64,000 bases of DNA. Origin: Strongylocentrotus purpuratus. Its lineage: Eukaryota > Echinodermata > Echinoidea > Camarodonta > Strongylocentrotidae. The position numbers and the translations under genes are program-made. The notes below the pieces were generated by a model. That model did no database searches. It was not told the DNA's origin and worked only from the letters and a program-made list of their open reading frames with translations. Positions 39,724-51,177 of this stretch are shown one piece after another; the stretch's first letter is position 1, and each line of letters opens with the position of its first letter. The stretch spans positions 14,810,809-14,874,808 of the forward strand of contig NW_022145612.1 of the NCBI RefSeq assembly GCF_000002235.5, read 5' to 3'.

Positions 39724-39786
39724 ATCTGCTGAAAGCCATAAGGACATTAACCTTGTGTTAGGAGTTAACACCTTGTGGTAGACGAT
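39724..39786. repeat. GCCAGAAGG palindrome, copy 6 (first of a triplet)
   Basis: atctgctgaaagccataagg and ccttgtggtagacgata are the arms. The T and G at the position usually occupied by G and C would still pair as a wobble. Confidence 0.65.
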
Positions 39787-39793
39787 ATTATAT

Positions 39794-39863
39794 GTTGAGA
39801 GCGAGAAGCATGTTAACTCTTGGTTAAAGGATGTGGGTTGATGTCCCCCTGGCTCTCAGCAGA
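39794..39863. repeat. GCCAGAAGG palindrome, copy 7 (second of a triplet)
   Basis: ttgagagcgagaagcatgtt faces tgtccccctggctctcagca. It follows the previous copy after only 7 bases. Confidence 0.6.
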
Positions 39864-39869
39864 AGCTAC

Positions 39870-39947
39870 CGTCTGTTTGGAGCCAGAAGGGCATTGATGC
39901 TGTGTTGGAAGTACATGAGTTAACACCTATCTAACTCTCAACAGACT
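39870..39947. repeat. GCCAGAAGG palindrome, copy 8 (third of a triplet)
   Basis: gtctgtttggagccagaagg and ctaactctcaacagact form the outer arms. gttaac-type inner motifs are present as in the other copies. Confidence 0.6.
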
Positions 39948-40677
39948 ATGTGGCTGTGTGAATAGGACCCAGGGACATTGTCAGTAAAGGTGCCATCCAT
40001 GTCAACATTGATCCAGGGCTATGTTTCACACTCACACTTGGTCTAGACAGATAAATGTTTTTATACAGTTCGTTGCAAGGTTTATTTTGCTGGAGACGGA
40101 ACAACCTTCTTGAAGGGGGGACAATTGGTGTTTAACCTTAGTTTCTATGACAACACCCTTGCAAATAAAAGTTCCATTTTATCCTTACCTCATTCTTTAC
40201 TCCACATTGTTTTCTTGTTGTTGTTAAACATAGTGTATGGAGAGTTCTTCCTCTTCATTAAAAAAAAATAATGGTTGTTGAGTCAAACTGTTTGCACTTA
40301 GTGGACACCTGAGTCGGAAATGCCAAAATCTTTAACAAAATTATATGCCTAAACATAATAAAACATGGGACTTGATAGCCTCTACACTAGCTTGTACTTT
40401 ACAAATGGCAAATCAAAACGATCATCTAATGAACAAATGTGTATGTATACACTGCTTTTATTTGCTGTTTTTCTTCACCCCAAATTTTAACCATCAGTAT
40501 ATGAAGACTCTGATGTGGTATTATGAATGTGTTTACCGGTAATTAAAGCCTAGATCATTAGCTAATATATACCTTCCCTAGATGATGACCCCACAGTTAT
40601 GTGTCCATCAATCCATGTAATTACTTTTGACATTAAAGGGACACTTAAAGGTTTATATTTTGTTTGTGTAGGCATAT

Positions 40678-40984
40678 GGCTGACTTAAAATCATTGGGTC
40701 ATTGCGTCCCGTCGCGTGGTCGCTTACACAACATTTTGAAATGAAAAACGGAAGATTATGTGAAGATACACGTTAATGATGCGACCTTTTGTAGATTTGC
40801 CGTAGGGCTTTCACAAAGTGTCGGGTAAATAAGATCAGAAGATTTGTAGATGAGAGGGTTTCATTTCATAAACATTACCCCCGACATCTTGTAAATAAAG
40901 GGGCATGTTTAACAAAAATTCAGGTAACGTGACCACCTGATCCGCCCCGACCCGACGCGATGACCCAATGATTCGAAGTAAGCC
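40678..40984. mobile_element. 307-bp MITE with GG-start inverted ends and near-exact 8-bp target duplication
   Basis: The left end GGCTGACTTAAAATCATTGG and right end (inverted) GGCTTACTTCGAATCATTGG stay similar for about 40 bases, including GGGTCAT(T/C)GCGTC. Flanks AGGCATAT (40670-40677) and AGGAATAT (40985-40992) match at 7 of 8. There is no coding capacity. An 8-bp duplication with GG ends would suit a Merlin-like element, and a hAT-like origin is the alternative. Confidence 0.65.
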
Positions 40985-42149
40985 AGGAATATAGTGTATG
41001 GAGAAGGCATGTTCAACAATGTGCGTATGAAGTGTATTCTTAAAAGGTATTAAAAGTCCCTAATGTTTCCCATGGTAAATATGAAATTCATGGTGTCTAT
41101 TTGCATTTTATTTCAGTAGTAAAGTAATTAGACAGCAGAGATATGATTCCTGTTTCTTTTGCAAAATTTTCAGTAAAACCTCCTGAATGAGTAGTACACT
41201 GAAATAATTTGTTCTTAATTCTAAACAAACTCATGATCATATTTTACAAAAGACTCATTTGATTCCTGTGGTAATTAAGCTTTTTGAGGATATTTTAAGT
41301 TCAATAATCATAATCATCATTGTCCTAAATAATAGTAAAAAATATGAAGGATTCCAGTTAAAATTTAGATTGTATTCCATGTGCATCCGAGTATTTAAAA
41401 TAAAAACAGATTGAAAGGGGGCACAACCAGCCTGCCCCTAACCCCCCCTTCCACTACCCCCCCCCCCTTGTTAATTTAAACCCAATCTGTTAGAGATTTC
41501 ATTTTTCATTTTTCTTTTTTTTTTTAAATTGTGTACCGGGTATACAATGACAAATTGTTAAGAGGGATAGCGATGAGAGTATAATATGCATATTTCATGT
41601 GATTGTGAAATTAATAAAGGTCACTGCACTTTCATTATCATTCCTTCATCAGGGGACCTTTCATAGTGCCTTCCAACTTGCCAATTATAGTCTGCATTGT
41701 TGCATAAAGGGGTGATTGTATATAGATGAAAAGTTGTAATACAATTCACACTAAACGAGACACAATGGCTTTTCATTTCCTTAAAGACATACCATAGGAG
41801 AAAATTGTCATTTATAGCCATTTCTGAGTTCACTTCTTCATGCTTGAGGGGCTGGTTCTGTGGTAAGCTGTGTTTTTCATTGTACAGCTCAGCAGCTTAC
41901 CCCCCCCCCCCCCCCCACCCCAATTCCATCACCCACATACATAATATACACAATTCATCGAGAGCTCATCTTACCAATGTTTTTATATGTGACGTTTTCA
42001 TGTTCAAGTTAAGCCCCGACATTTATTTCCATGTCAATGTCTTATGCTTTAAATGCCTCTGGCTATGAATAAGAAAGCACATGATACAGAGAGCCTCATA
42101 TTGTAGGTTGTCTAGCAGTATACTTAGTATTTTCAATCTCTCTCCTCTT

Positions 42150-42170
42150 CCCCCCCCCCCCCCCCCCCCC

Positions 42171-42206
<36 letters not shown>

Positions 42207-42240
42207 TCCCTCTCCCTCTCTCTCTCTCTCTCTCTTTCCC
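42150..42240. repeat. C22 tract followed by a (CT)n/(CCT) microsatellite
   Basis: Twenty-two C at 42150-42171, then about 35 mostly CT dinucleotides, a continuous polypyrimidine strand. Confidence 0.9.
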
Positions 42241-42519
42241 TCCCAAATTTCTCCCATAAATAATTATTGAGAGTACTACTATTGATGAATTAACTAATGA
42301 ACTTATAAAATAACACTGGACTGTGTTGATTAGGGGATTATTCAAGGCTTAATTATACAGGTCAATGGTTTAAATCAAAGTTCACCAGAGGGTCAACAAC
42401 ACATGTATATCAATACAATCCTACTCTCTTCAGTATCATATCATATTGAATGGCCTATTTATACATTACTGACATTGGCCTCAACTTTTCTGTGGACTTA
42501 TATTAAGCATGCCAAGAAA

Positions 42520-43640
42520 CTAGCAAGTTAGAGAAATTAGGGACTGGGATATAGGGAGAGGAATAGAAAGCAGTTACAAAGAAAAGGGTGACATTTCAAA
42601 TAGAACACTGCAGAACCAAATAGAGGAATAAAGAAATGAAAGGAATAAAGGAAGTACTTTGTTATTTGCAAAAGAGTTTCAATCTCATCTACAGCATCCA
42701 TAACAAAATATACAAGAAATCTAAGAGTAAACTGATATGATAGACATGAAAGGGTGAGGAAGGGAATAGATATATTATCTTACAAAGAGATAGTATGACT
42801 ATGAATGATTGGCATGTATAGGTAGATTGATTAAAATAAAACGAGAAGCACTCTAAGTATTACATTGCAGACAAACCTAGACACAGAGATTAAATTGTAT
42901 CACTTCAGATATAGGGTAGGCAGGTTAAGATGAAAGGTTAGAAGAGAAAGGAGAAAAGTAAGAGAGAAAGATATAGAGATAAAGAGGCAGATAGAAAGGG
43001 TATGAGATAAGGTAAAAGGGAGAGAGGGAGAGAGAGAGAGAGAGAGAGAGGGGGAGCAGAGAGATAGAGAAGGAGAGGGAGATGGAAAAGTGGCTAAAGA
43101 TCACTTTCTATGGTTAATTTGGGCCTTATGGAGTAATGATGCAAAATTCAGTCCAAAATGTTCAAAAAACCCAAGAAAGCAAACAAATAAATAAAATATA
43201 TGTGGGAAAATGTGTTTTTTAATCTGTACAAATTATAGTATAATATGTGGTCACTTTTTAAGCAAACTATTTAGATCTTAATGTGTCACTGCAGAGTACA
43301 AGAAAAAGCAGACAGTGACATGAAATGGATAGAAGTGGATAGGTGTAAATGATGAGACAAGGACGGAGACAAGGGAAGAAAGTATTGAAGAGGACAAAGG
43401 GGAGAGAAATAGATTGAGGGACAGAGAGGAGAAAAGGGAGAAGATGAGAATATGCTAGGGAGAGAGAGTGAGAGAATGGGGTATATGGAGAGTCAGAGGG
43501 GGAGATAGAGAAGGGGTGTGAGAGAAAGAGTGAGAAAGATATAAAAGAGATAGGTGTGGATAGTGGGAGAAAAGCATAGAGAGAGAGGAGAGAGAGAGAG
43601 AAAGGGAGGGGTGGAAGTATGAGATGAAAGTGGAAACACT
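42520..43640. repeat. Purine-rich (GA-rich) kilobase
   Basis: The plus strand is unusually rich in A and G for about 1.1 kb, with repeated agagaga, gggagag and aaagg words, including a pure (AG)n at about 43020-43050. The minus-strand frames through it give Ser/Leu/Phe/Pro-rich peptides typical of polypyrimidine translation rather than a protein. Confidence 0.6.
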
Positions 43641-45127
43641 GAAACATGGCTATAGATAGTTCCCCAATCAATAATACCGTACCCATTGGGGTAGCAGCAT
43701 GCAAGCCTAGGCATCGGGTTGATGAGGATCAATAGGGTTTTGCATTTACAAAATAACATCAGGGCCATTTTAATTAAGCAGGCTTGGGTGTGTGATTAAA
43801 GGCTAGCTACCAATATGTTAATGACTTGTTTCCTCATGAAAGCAATCAGGGTAAAGTATTATTCTAAGCATGGCTACATTATAACGCTGTGTATGCATTG
43901 TCTGGCATAATATACACCAAAAATATCCCATATTGATTTTTTTTCTAAGAATATCATCAGATTTTGTATACCATACCCCTTCTGATTTTGAATTCCATCT
44001 GTCAAATTAATGTTATTTGAATGTACAAATAATATGTACTTGGATATAATGTTTTCCATTGTACTGTCTAAGTGTAATCTTATTATGCCCAATATATATA
44101 TATATATATATTCTTGACCTTATGATGGTTATTTGTTCCCCCATAATTTTTTTAAATTTATTTCACATATAAAATAAAAAGCATTTATAAACAATGGCAT
44201 AAAAACTATACAATAACTACCTAAACCTATTTATTTTCTTTCATTTTATGTATTTTAATTATTCTGTCTGCTTTGCTTAATTCACAAACAGAACAAAAAA
44301 ATGTTTTCATGTTTGAGATCTAGGCTAATCTGTCTGTGGTTTAATCAGCCAGGTTTCTAGCCTTGACATTTTCAGAGCACATTTTGAAAACAGGATGGGT
44401 GCCCATTATGTCTCTACGATAACAAGTCTTTAAGACAGACATATTAATTGCCTCTGAGAACTTTGAATCATGATATTAACTGACTTAATGCAAAAGCACC
44501 TTGACATTTACACATTATTTTCCCTCTAAATGAAGAATCAGACTGAAGTCATAAACCCAAGAATATGAGTATCTGTTAAAATAATAATGGTATCATCCTT
44601 ACTTTGAGTGCATTGATCCATAATCCACTCAAAGTAACTCAGAATCAGTCTAATTCAGAGTTGGGCTTACAGTTCAAATTTTAATATCATATTACTTTCT
44701 GTTCATACTCATAGTTTCATAGCAAAACGAGACACAGGTAATTTAAAGTTACAATTATCCCTATATATGAAAAACATAACAAGAACATATTATCAAGATA
44801 TATATATAGTTGTGGGGCATCGTGCCAACATGATTATGCATGCATGTAGAACTTTTTCATGGCTGGCTGCCACAAAAGATGATAATCACCTTCAGTATGA
44901 CTTTCAAAAGGTATCGTATTCTTAGACCTCTAAGGCCTATGTAAATTCAGAGTGGTATAAGCTTTTATGCTTTCTTAACAGTCAGGTAAAATAACAACCA
45001 CACTATACTCTACTGTATAAATAAGAAATGAAGAAGAAGAAAACGAATCTCGGAGCATATTTATAGAGTCATGGTTAATTGCAACCAAATTTACAATAAC
45101 ATGTTCACGACATGATTATACACTCAC

Positions 45128-45368
45128 CTGTGGAAGTGTTGGAATTGTCTCCTTCAGATGGCTCTTCTGGTCTCGGGGGAGTTGAGATGGTGATGGATGA
45201 GATGCCTGGCTGGATATGTGATGATGCTGAAGGAATTCTCACCAAAGTGAAAAGCGAGATGCGGTTCGGTTTGGAGTGTATCGTCCGGCATATAGAGTAG
45301 TCCAGCGAACCAAGCCTCATTGACTTGTATACCTCGCTCCTACAACACTTTCCGTCTGAGTTCGACAA
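45128..45368 (-). other. Candidate alternative first exon ending in a strong donor (GTGAGTG)
   Basis: The minus strand shows a long open stretch ending at CCACAG then GTGAGTG, a near-perfect donor, with the last exon base at 45128. The first in-frame ATG is at about 45320 in a weak context. From there 64 residues run to the splice site and finish PPRPEEPSEGDNSNTST, a composition like the main protein. The donor leaves phase 1 in this frame, which matches the acceptor at 4586 (giving NTST-DPFASPDD). The exon may therefore encode an alternative N terminus, or serve as 5' UTR spliced to the acceptor at 34218. The exon start is not visible and could lie as far as ~45.8 kb. Confidence 0.45.
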
Positions 45369-45850
45369 CCATGCGAAAATTCGAGATCACTGCCTAAGAC
45401 GTGTTCCTTGGTTAACCTGGGCGAACTTGCAGGCCGAACAGGATCGAGATGAACGTCAAAATGTCAAAATGGATCAAAATGGTGCAAGACGAGATTTAGG
45501 TGTGTGAAGATATTTGGTTGGAAGTATGCGATTATGCTTCCATATGATGACAGTATCATAACTCGACCAATTCGCGGCTAGTTGCTGGTGAGCTTACGAT
45601 CACGGCCTTATCTGACGACACCGGTTGGTTGGTGGTGCTTCATGCATCGTACACCGGTCTCCAAGCTCATTTGAATGCTTAATTTGTGGCACGAGAGCGC
45701 AACAAGCATGACAAGCTAGTCTTCAAATCGCGAGGTTTTGTCGAACATTACGGAAATGTATGGCTTGTGTGTGAGCAACGAAAGCCAAGCGGGAGAAATG
45801 AAGAAAATAGATTCTGACGGCCGGGGCGCGCGAACAAGGGGAACCCTCTC
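45369..45850 (-). promoter_or_regulatory. CpG-richer promoter-like region upstream of the 45.1 kb donor
   Basis: This block is clearly richer in CG dinucleotides than its AT-rich surroundings (for example ggccggggcgcgcgaac near 45819-45835, and repeated cgaac, cggt and tcgag). It lies directly upstream, on the minus strand, of the donor at 45128. No canonical TATA box was found. The call rests on composition and position. Confidence 0.35.
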
Positions 45851-46786
45851 TCTCTTTCTCTTTCTCTTCACTCAGGGTCTCCCTCTGGCAATGTATTCTG
45901 CAGTGAATTCATGCATTTAAGTTGTGATCTGTTAGTCTGCTCAAACAGACATAGGACTCGACATCAGTTATGACTGATTTTATAACATGTCTATGTTTTC
46001 CTAAGTAGAATGGAATAGGCCGATGAAATTTACATTTCAGTAATATTATTCGACTTGATAACTTTGCAAGATATGTCTCGTGAACGATGAACAACTTTGC
46101 TGTTATTTCTTTAAATATAATTCCCGAATGAAAAGGCTTTAGAATCAATACATGTGATAGAATATCGCGCATTATACTTCTTTATAAAAAAATCTTCTTT
46201 ATTGTTGATACTGGAGGACGAGCGTCTTACTTTAAATTAATCTATTAATATCTTAGAAATGCACATGAACTACCACAAAGCATTGATCAATTTTCTCTTT
46301 GTTCAAATGAAATTAGCAGCAGTACATAATATATCAATTCTTCTCCTCAAAACCGACAATGATAAAACCAATATATCTGAAAATAGAATGTTCTGCTTCA
46401 GGGTTTTGCTATTATTCATGCTGAGTGGTTGAAAGCCAATATCATTGTTTGAAAGATACCTGACAAGTGACAGCGTTTGCGAGCATATACGCTGAGAACA
46501 ATAGCGGTGTGCACGGTAGATGAATTATGTATACGGTATTGTGTTTTGAATTAGTTATGTTTGACATTGTCTGCAGAGCTGCTCATTACGTATGTTGCAA
46601 TTAAGATGTCATATAACCGACACTTTCGTGTTGATGATGCGAGTGGCCTTGGTTAATCATTCATTTCATTGCCCTCGTTGCGAAAGTGGCTGATGGAAAA
46701 GGGGGATATGGTGCGAAATTCAGGCTTATGGATATTTAGTAATTGATTTGTATAAATTACTTTCCGTCACCCCCATGCATGCACCT

Positions 46787-46840
<54 letters not shown>

Positions 46841-49304
46841 CCTCTCTCTGTTTGTCTATCTCTCCCTCTTTCACACTCACTTACTTTTCTATGTGACGGT
46901 ATATAATTATACATGTATATGTACTCTTAAATTTTGTATGCTTTTGTTTATCCGATATATCTCTAGTTTCGGTTGTGCATGATACGAGATGGGTCTGAAA
47001 AGATGATACATCTCATCTTATTTTTAAATATTCTTTGTCCCACTTGCCGGGAGTTTCATCATCGCTTATTATGTAAGCAATGTATTAAAATTATTATAGC
47101 CATTGTCAATATACCATTATAATCAGGATGAATGTGATGTGCATGGGGATAACATACCCCAATTCTGTCTAAGAGTTTTGGGGTGTAATGTATTGATTAC
47201 CATTGAGTTTGCTCTGGTTTCCTAACCTCGTTTAATCAATGATGAGGCACTCTCAAATGACATTAGAATACAGGAGAAAAGAGACGAAATGGAGCCTTTC
47301 CAGCATAGTGTCATTTTCAGCATGCACATGGAGGGCCAGCCTTTCAGAAAGAGGATTGACCCTGGGGACTCTTTCTTTCTCTTTCTATCTCTGTCTTTCT
47401 CATTCTTTCTTTCCCTTTTCTTCTCGCCGATTCTTTTTCATGCAAGATGAAATGCGTATTTTGGTTTGAACAGTCGGGAATGGTGAAATGCATCTTCATG
47501 TTTCACATTTTTAGACAGAATACACGAAAATAATTATTATACGATGCTGATTGGCTGGTCTTCAACCCTACTTCAAAAGAAAATCTCAACTTCATCAACA
47601 TTCATGTATTATCAAAGGTATGTCAAATGAGAAATTAAATAACGAGTAATTTGAACTTCTATTCCTAGATGCTATACCTCTGATCTTACATAAGAGACAA
47701 TTGACCTCAGGGAAGAGTGGAGACGAATTTTCGCGAGTTTATAACGCCATTGGGTCTTATATTTTTCTTTTTCTTTTCTGCCTTCCATGTTGGCTCTCTT
47801 TCCCCCTTTTTTTTTTCTTCTTTTTTTTTTCTTTCATGATTTTGTTTTTGTAGGGGTGTGTAAACCATGCAGACTTATCTGTCTTTAAATTTATTACTAA
47901 ATTTTCCTATTTCGAAAAAAGAATCAAATATGATGAGAAAATTTCGATTTCGTGGACAAAATGTATATATACGACTAATAATTATGACCAAAATCAATCA
48001 TTTATTATTATGATCGTCAAAGCTTGTATTTTTTCAATTCTGAATCAGATATCTGAAACAGAGACTATCATATTTTTGAAAGGGTGGTTTTGTAGGAACT
48101 AGTTGGCATGGCAATATTTCTCAGGTTTCCTCCTCTTTTGCCACCGGGGAGGAAATTTGATTTTGAGAAAAGGATTGGCTTCTGGCCAAGTTTCGAGCAA
48201 TATTGAGGATTTAGTAAAAGTCCAGTGAGGTAAATCATGATTTGTAAAAAGGGATAACTCCGTGTTATGTTTCCTAGCTTCCCCAAAAGTTGGGGGAAGA
48301 CTTGAAAAAATTGATCATAATCTAGATTCTAGATAGAGATTCAATTGACAAATGGAAGCTGAAACAGTAGGCCTATATATTTCATGATGATTGTATATCA
48401 TTATTGATAAAACTCCTCACAAATTTTGTGTGAGTCTACATTGACTGTTGTAAAGAGAACGACTATCATGTACTCATTCAACATTGTTATCATGATTTCA
48501 ACCGTCACTGGTCTCCTTTTTTATTTCTATTTCCATTTCGCTCTTTTTTCTTTCTTTTTTACATTAGACTTTCAAATTTGGTCGTACAAATTTTACACAT
48601 AATTGATTTTCGAGAAAAACTGATTCGGTGTTTATAACCTAGATTCTATAGGCTGATAAGGCATTCTCTCATTGACACTCTGAATATAATTTATGTGGGT
48701 GGGGCAGGAGTTTTGCTGTGAAAGACTGCTAGTCTTGATATTCCAGACTCAAACAAAAACAAATTTCGAGCTATAGGGAGGAACTCGGTGAAAATTTATG
48801 GTATTCATTTTCAACCTTCTGAAATATCACTTAAAATATTGATAGAACAGAAAGAGTAAATATAAATCCTATCTACCGCATTACCGACGAGACTGTAATA
48901 ATTCGCGGTAGCTGAAGAATTGCATTTATTGAAAATAATGAGGATATAATATTCATGAAGCGTCATTTCCATTACGATAGTTAAGCTTTCAAGGACTCTT
49001 TATTCTCACTGCACTGTGCAATAAAGAAGAGTTATGTTTTTTTTTCCTGAATACTCGTCAGCTTATGAATTTCCTGTACAGAGGGTATGGGAAATTCCAT
49101 TCCATGTACATATTATTTTAGAGCAGAGATTTACTTTACCTAGATTTTCATAAAAACAACAGGTTATATGCATTGATTTTCAAGCTCGTATTTAACATGA
49201 TTGTAATAGCACGCATCGAGAAAGCAGTTTATTAATATTATCATGTATTTGTATACAGGGGCACGAAAAAGGTCCTTATACTGCTTTGAGGAGAGATGTA
49301 AGAC
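45851..49304 (-). other. Intron or upstream stretch without a supported gene
   Basis: AT-rich with the (CT)n at 46790-46849 and T-rich tracts near 47800-47830. No splice-bounded open frame was seen. If transcripts start at 59.3 kb this is intron; if they start at 45 kb it is upstream DNA. Confidence 0.4.
46790..46849. repeat. (CT)n microsatellite
   Basis: About 28 CT units with a few interruptions. Confidence 0.9.
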
Positions 49305-49708
49305 CCCGGCCCCCCCACTCAGAGGTCGGAATGACCGCATGCGTGTTGCCAAAATGTCCGATAAAGGGGTACTTTTCGTGCGACAAAGTCCGGCCCGAGA
49401 ATTGTAAAAAAAGGGGTGTATTTGACTTTTCACCCGGAGATTTCTTTAAAAAGGGGGTGTTTTTCTTTTTTTCTCTCATCCCTTTGGATTCCTGAGAAAT
49501 TATTCCGAATTTAAGGGGGTACATTGAGCATTTTTCCTGATTTAGGGGGGTCTCCAAGGCAGGAAAAGCCCGCGAAAAGCCCGCGAAAAGCCCGCGAAAG
49601 GGGGGTTCGGAAATGTTGGCAGTCCTCAGATAGGGGGTGCTTTCAAAAAGAGGGTACGAGCATATGCGTACCACAAATAACACTGAGTGGGGGGGGGGGG
49701 GGGCCGGG
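49305..49708. mobile_element. 404-bp hAT-like non-autonomous element with exact 8-bp target duplication
   Basis: TGTAAGAC is found exactly at 49297-49304 and 49709-49716. The inner ends CCCGGCCCCCCCACTCAG and (inverted) CCCGGCC-C(n)-ACTCAGTG are inverted repeats differing in C-run length. The interior repeats A-run plus G4-5 plus T words (aaaggggta, aaaagggggtg, ttaagggggtac, tagggggtgc) and a cgcgaaaagcc triplication near 49569-49600. There are no genes. Confidence 0.75.
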
Positions 49709-49716
49709 TGTAAGAC

Positions 49717-51169
49717 CTACATGTACTTTTATTGTGTCATCGTCTTGCAGGGAATGATTCCATCGACAGGAGATAGAGGGCAGCATTAGCGATTGATAAG
49801 CGAGAAAGATGGAGGAATCGATTTGTGCTTCTCATCTCAATCGCTCTTCCATTTCAACCAACCGCACTCTCTCCTTTTCTTCCCAATATATTTGCAGCAT
49901 ACTTCATTCTCTTCTACTTTATCATATTGAATACCCTGTTCTATATCCACTATTTTTAATGTTTTCCTTTTTAATTCTATTCAATTTTATATGATAAGTC
50001 TCGTTATTGTTCAATCATTACATTTCCCAGTTTATCATCATTTTGTGTCTGTTATCTGTTTTTTTTTTATCCTTTAATCAGATTTTGATATTGGAATTGT
50101 ATTTCAATTTAAACGTTTCTTGTTGGTGCATTGCCCTTTTAGTTGCTTTTTAATTTTGTATAGGCCTCTCCATTTTTCATTGAATATATGAAATTACCCT
50201 CCTCTGTCCCTTTCCCCTCTTTCTCTAGTCTCTCCCCATTCTCCTTCCATTTCTTCTTGTAAACCCTGTATTTTGAGAGAGCACTTGCTTTTAGTACTAT
50301 AAATTTCAATCATCGCAAGTATTCCTTCGTCGTTGACTATAAACAGAATAATTGCAAATTGATAGGACACCCGTATTTCAACAAGGTATTTCATTTCACT
50401 GTTTTATTAATTGGTTAGTGCGAAAATACCTTGGATCAATCTTTCCTGAACTGAATATATTGGTCGCCTGCAACGGTGGACCTTACTGGACAACGGTAAT
50501 TTGTAATTGATAGGAAAATCTTTAGGAGTGGAAAGAACATTATACTTTGTATTTTTTTAAATAATTATATCACTTCTTTATTCAAGAAAAAGTAGAATAC
50601 ATACAGGTAAACATGGTATGAATAGATCCAACATTTTTGTTTTAATGCATGGCGGTCCTCACGAAAAACTCATTAAAAATATTCGATACAGAAGATGACA
50701 AAAAAGAAAGCCGTTATTTATATCATGTATAGTGTTGTGTTTCTGCCGCATTATACGACCACTTAGGAGCAATAATATGTTGTTACCAAATTAAAATTAC
50801 CAAATATTTTGGTCTTGTTTAGTCTCGAGCAAAAAATCAATGATATATATTATAGAGGCATATTATTTTGTATTAACTTCCCTAAAGTATGCCAGATTGT
50901 AATTTAGCAGGGGCAGGTTCACCCCCTTCCCACATCCGCCGCGATCTGTCAATGTGTCCATCAAATAATCATTTAATATTTTCTAGAACAGTAAAAAATG
51001 AAGTGCCTCATGTAGATACCAGAATTGTGTTGATAAAAAATGCATAGTATCGTATTTGCTCGAAGAAAAATACAAATCACTGCATGTTATCAGGAATTCC
51101 AAACTCAATAAAATCTCTGAAAATTTCAAGGGACCCGTCTGTTCAGATTCAGAAAAACTTTAACTCTGT
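49717..51169 (-). other. Intergenic or intronic DNA between two mobile elements
   Basis: AT-rich, with no exon, repeat boundary or regulatory island recognised. Confidence 0.4.
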
Positions 51170-51177
51170 ATTACAGT

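Larger units (their letters stand above)
40993..45127 (-). other. Intron stretch dominated by simple and purine-rich sequence
   Basis: It includes C runs at 41458-41467 and 41900-41916, the C22 plus (CT)n block at 42150-42240, the purine-rich kilobase at about 42520-43640, a short (AT)n at 44095-44111, and, on the minus strand, the donor GTGAGTG at 45127. No coding exon was recognised. Confidence 0.4.

Noticed and set aside
43267-43768. 145-codon and 91-codon minus-strand frames
   Set aside because: Translations of the purine-rich tract read on the pyrimidine strand.
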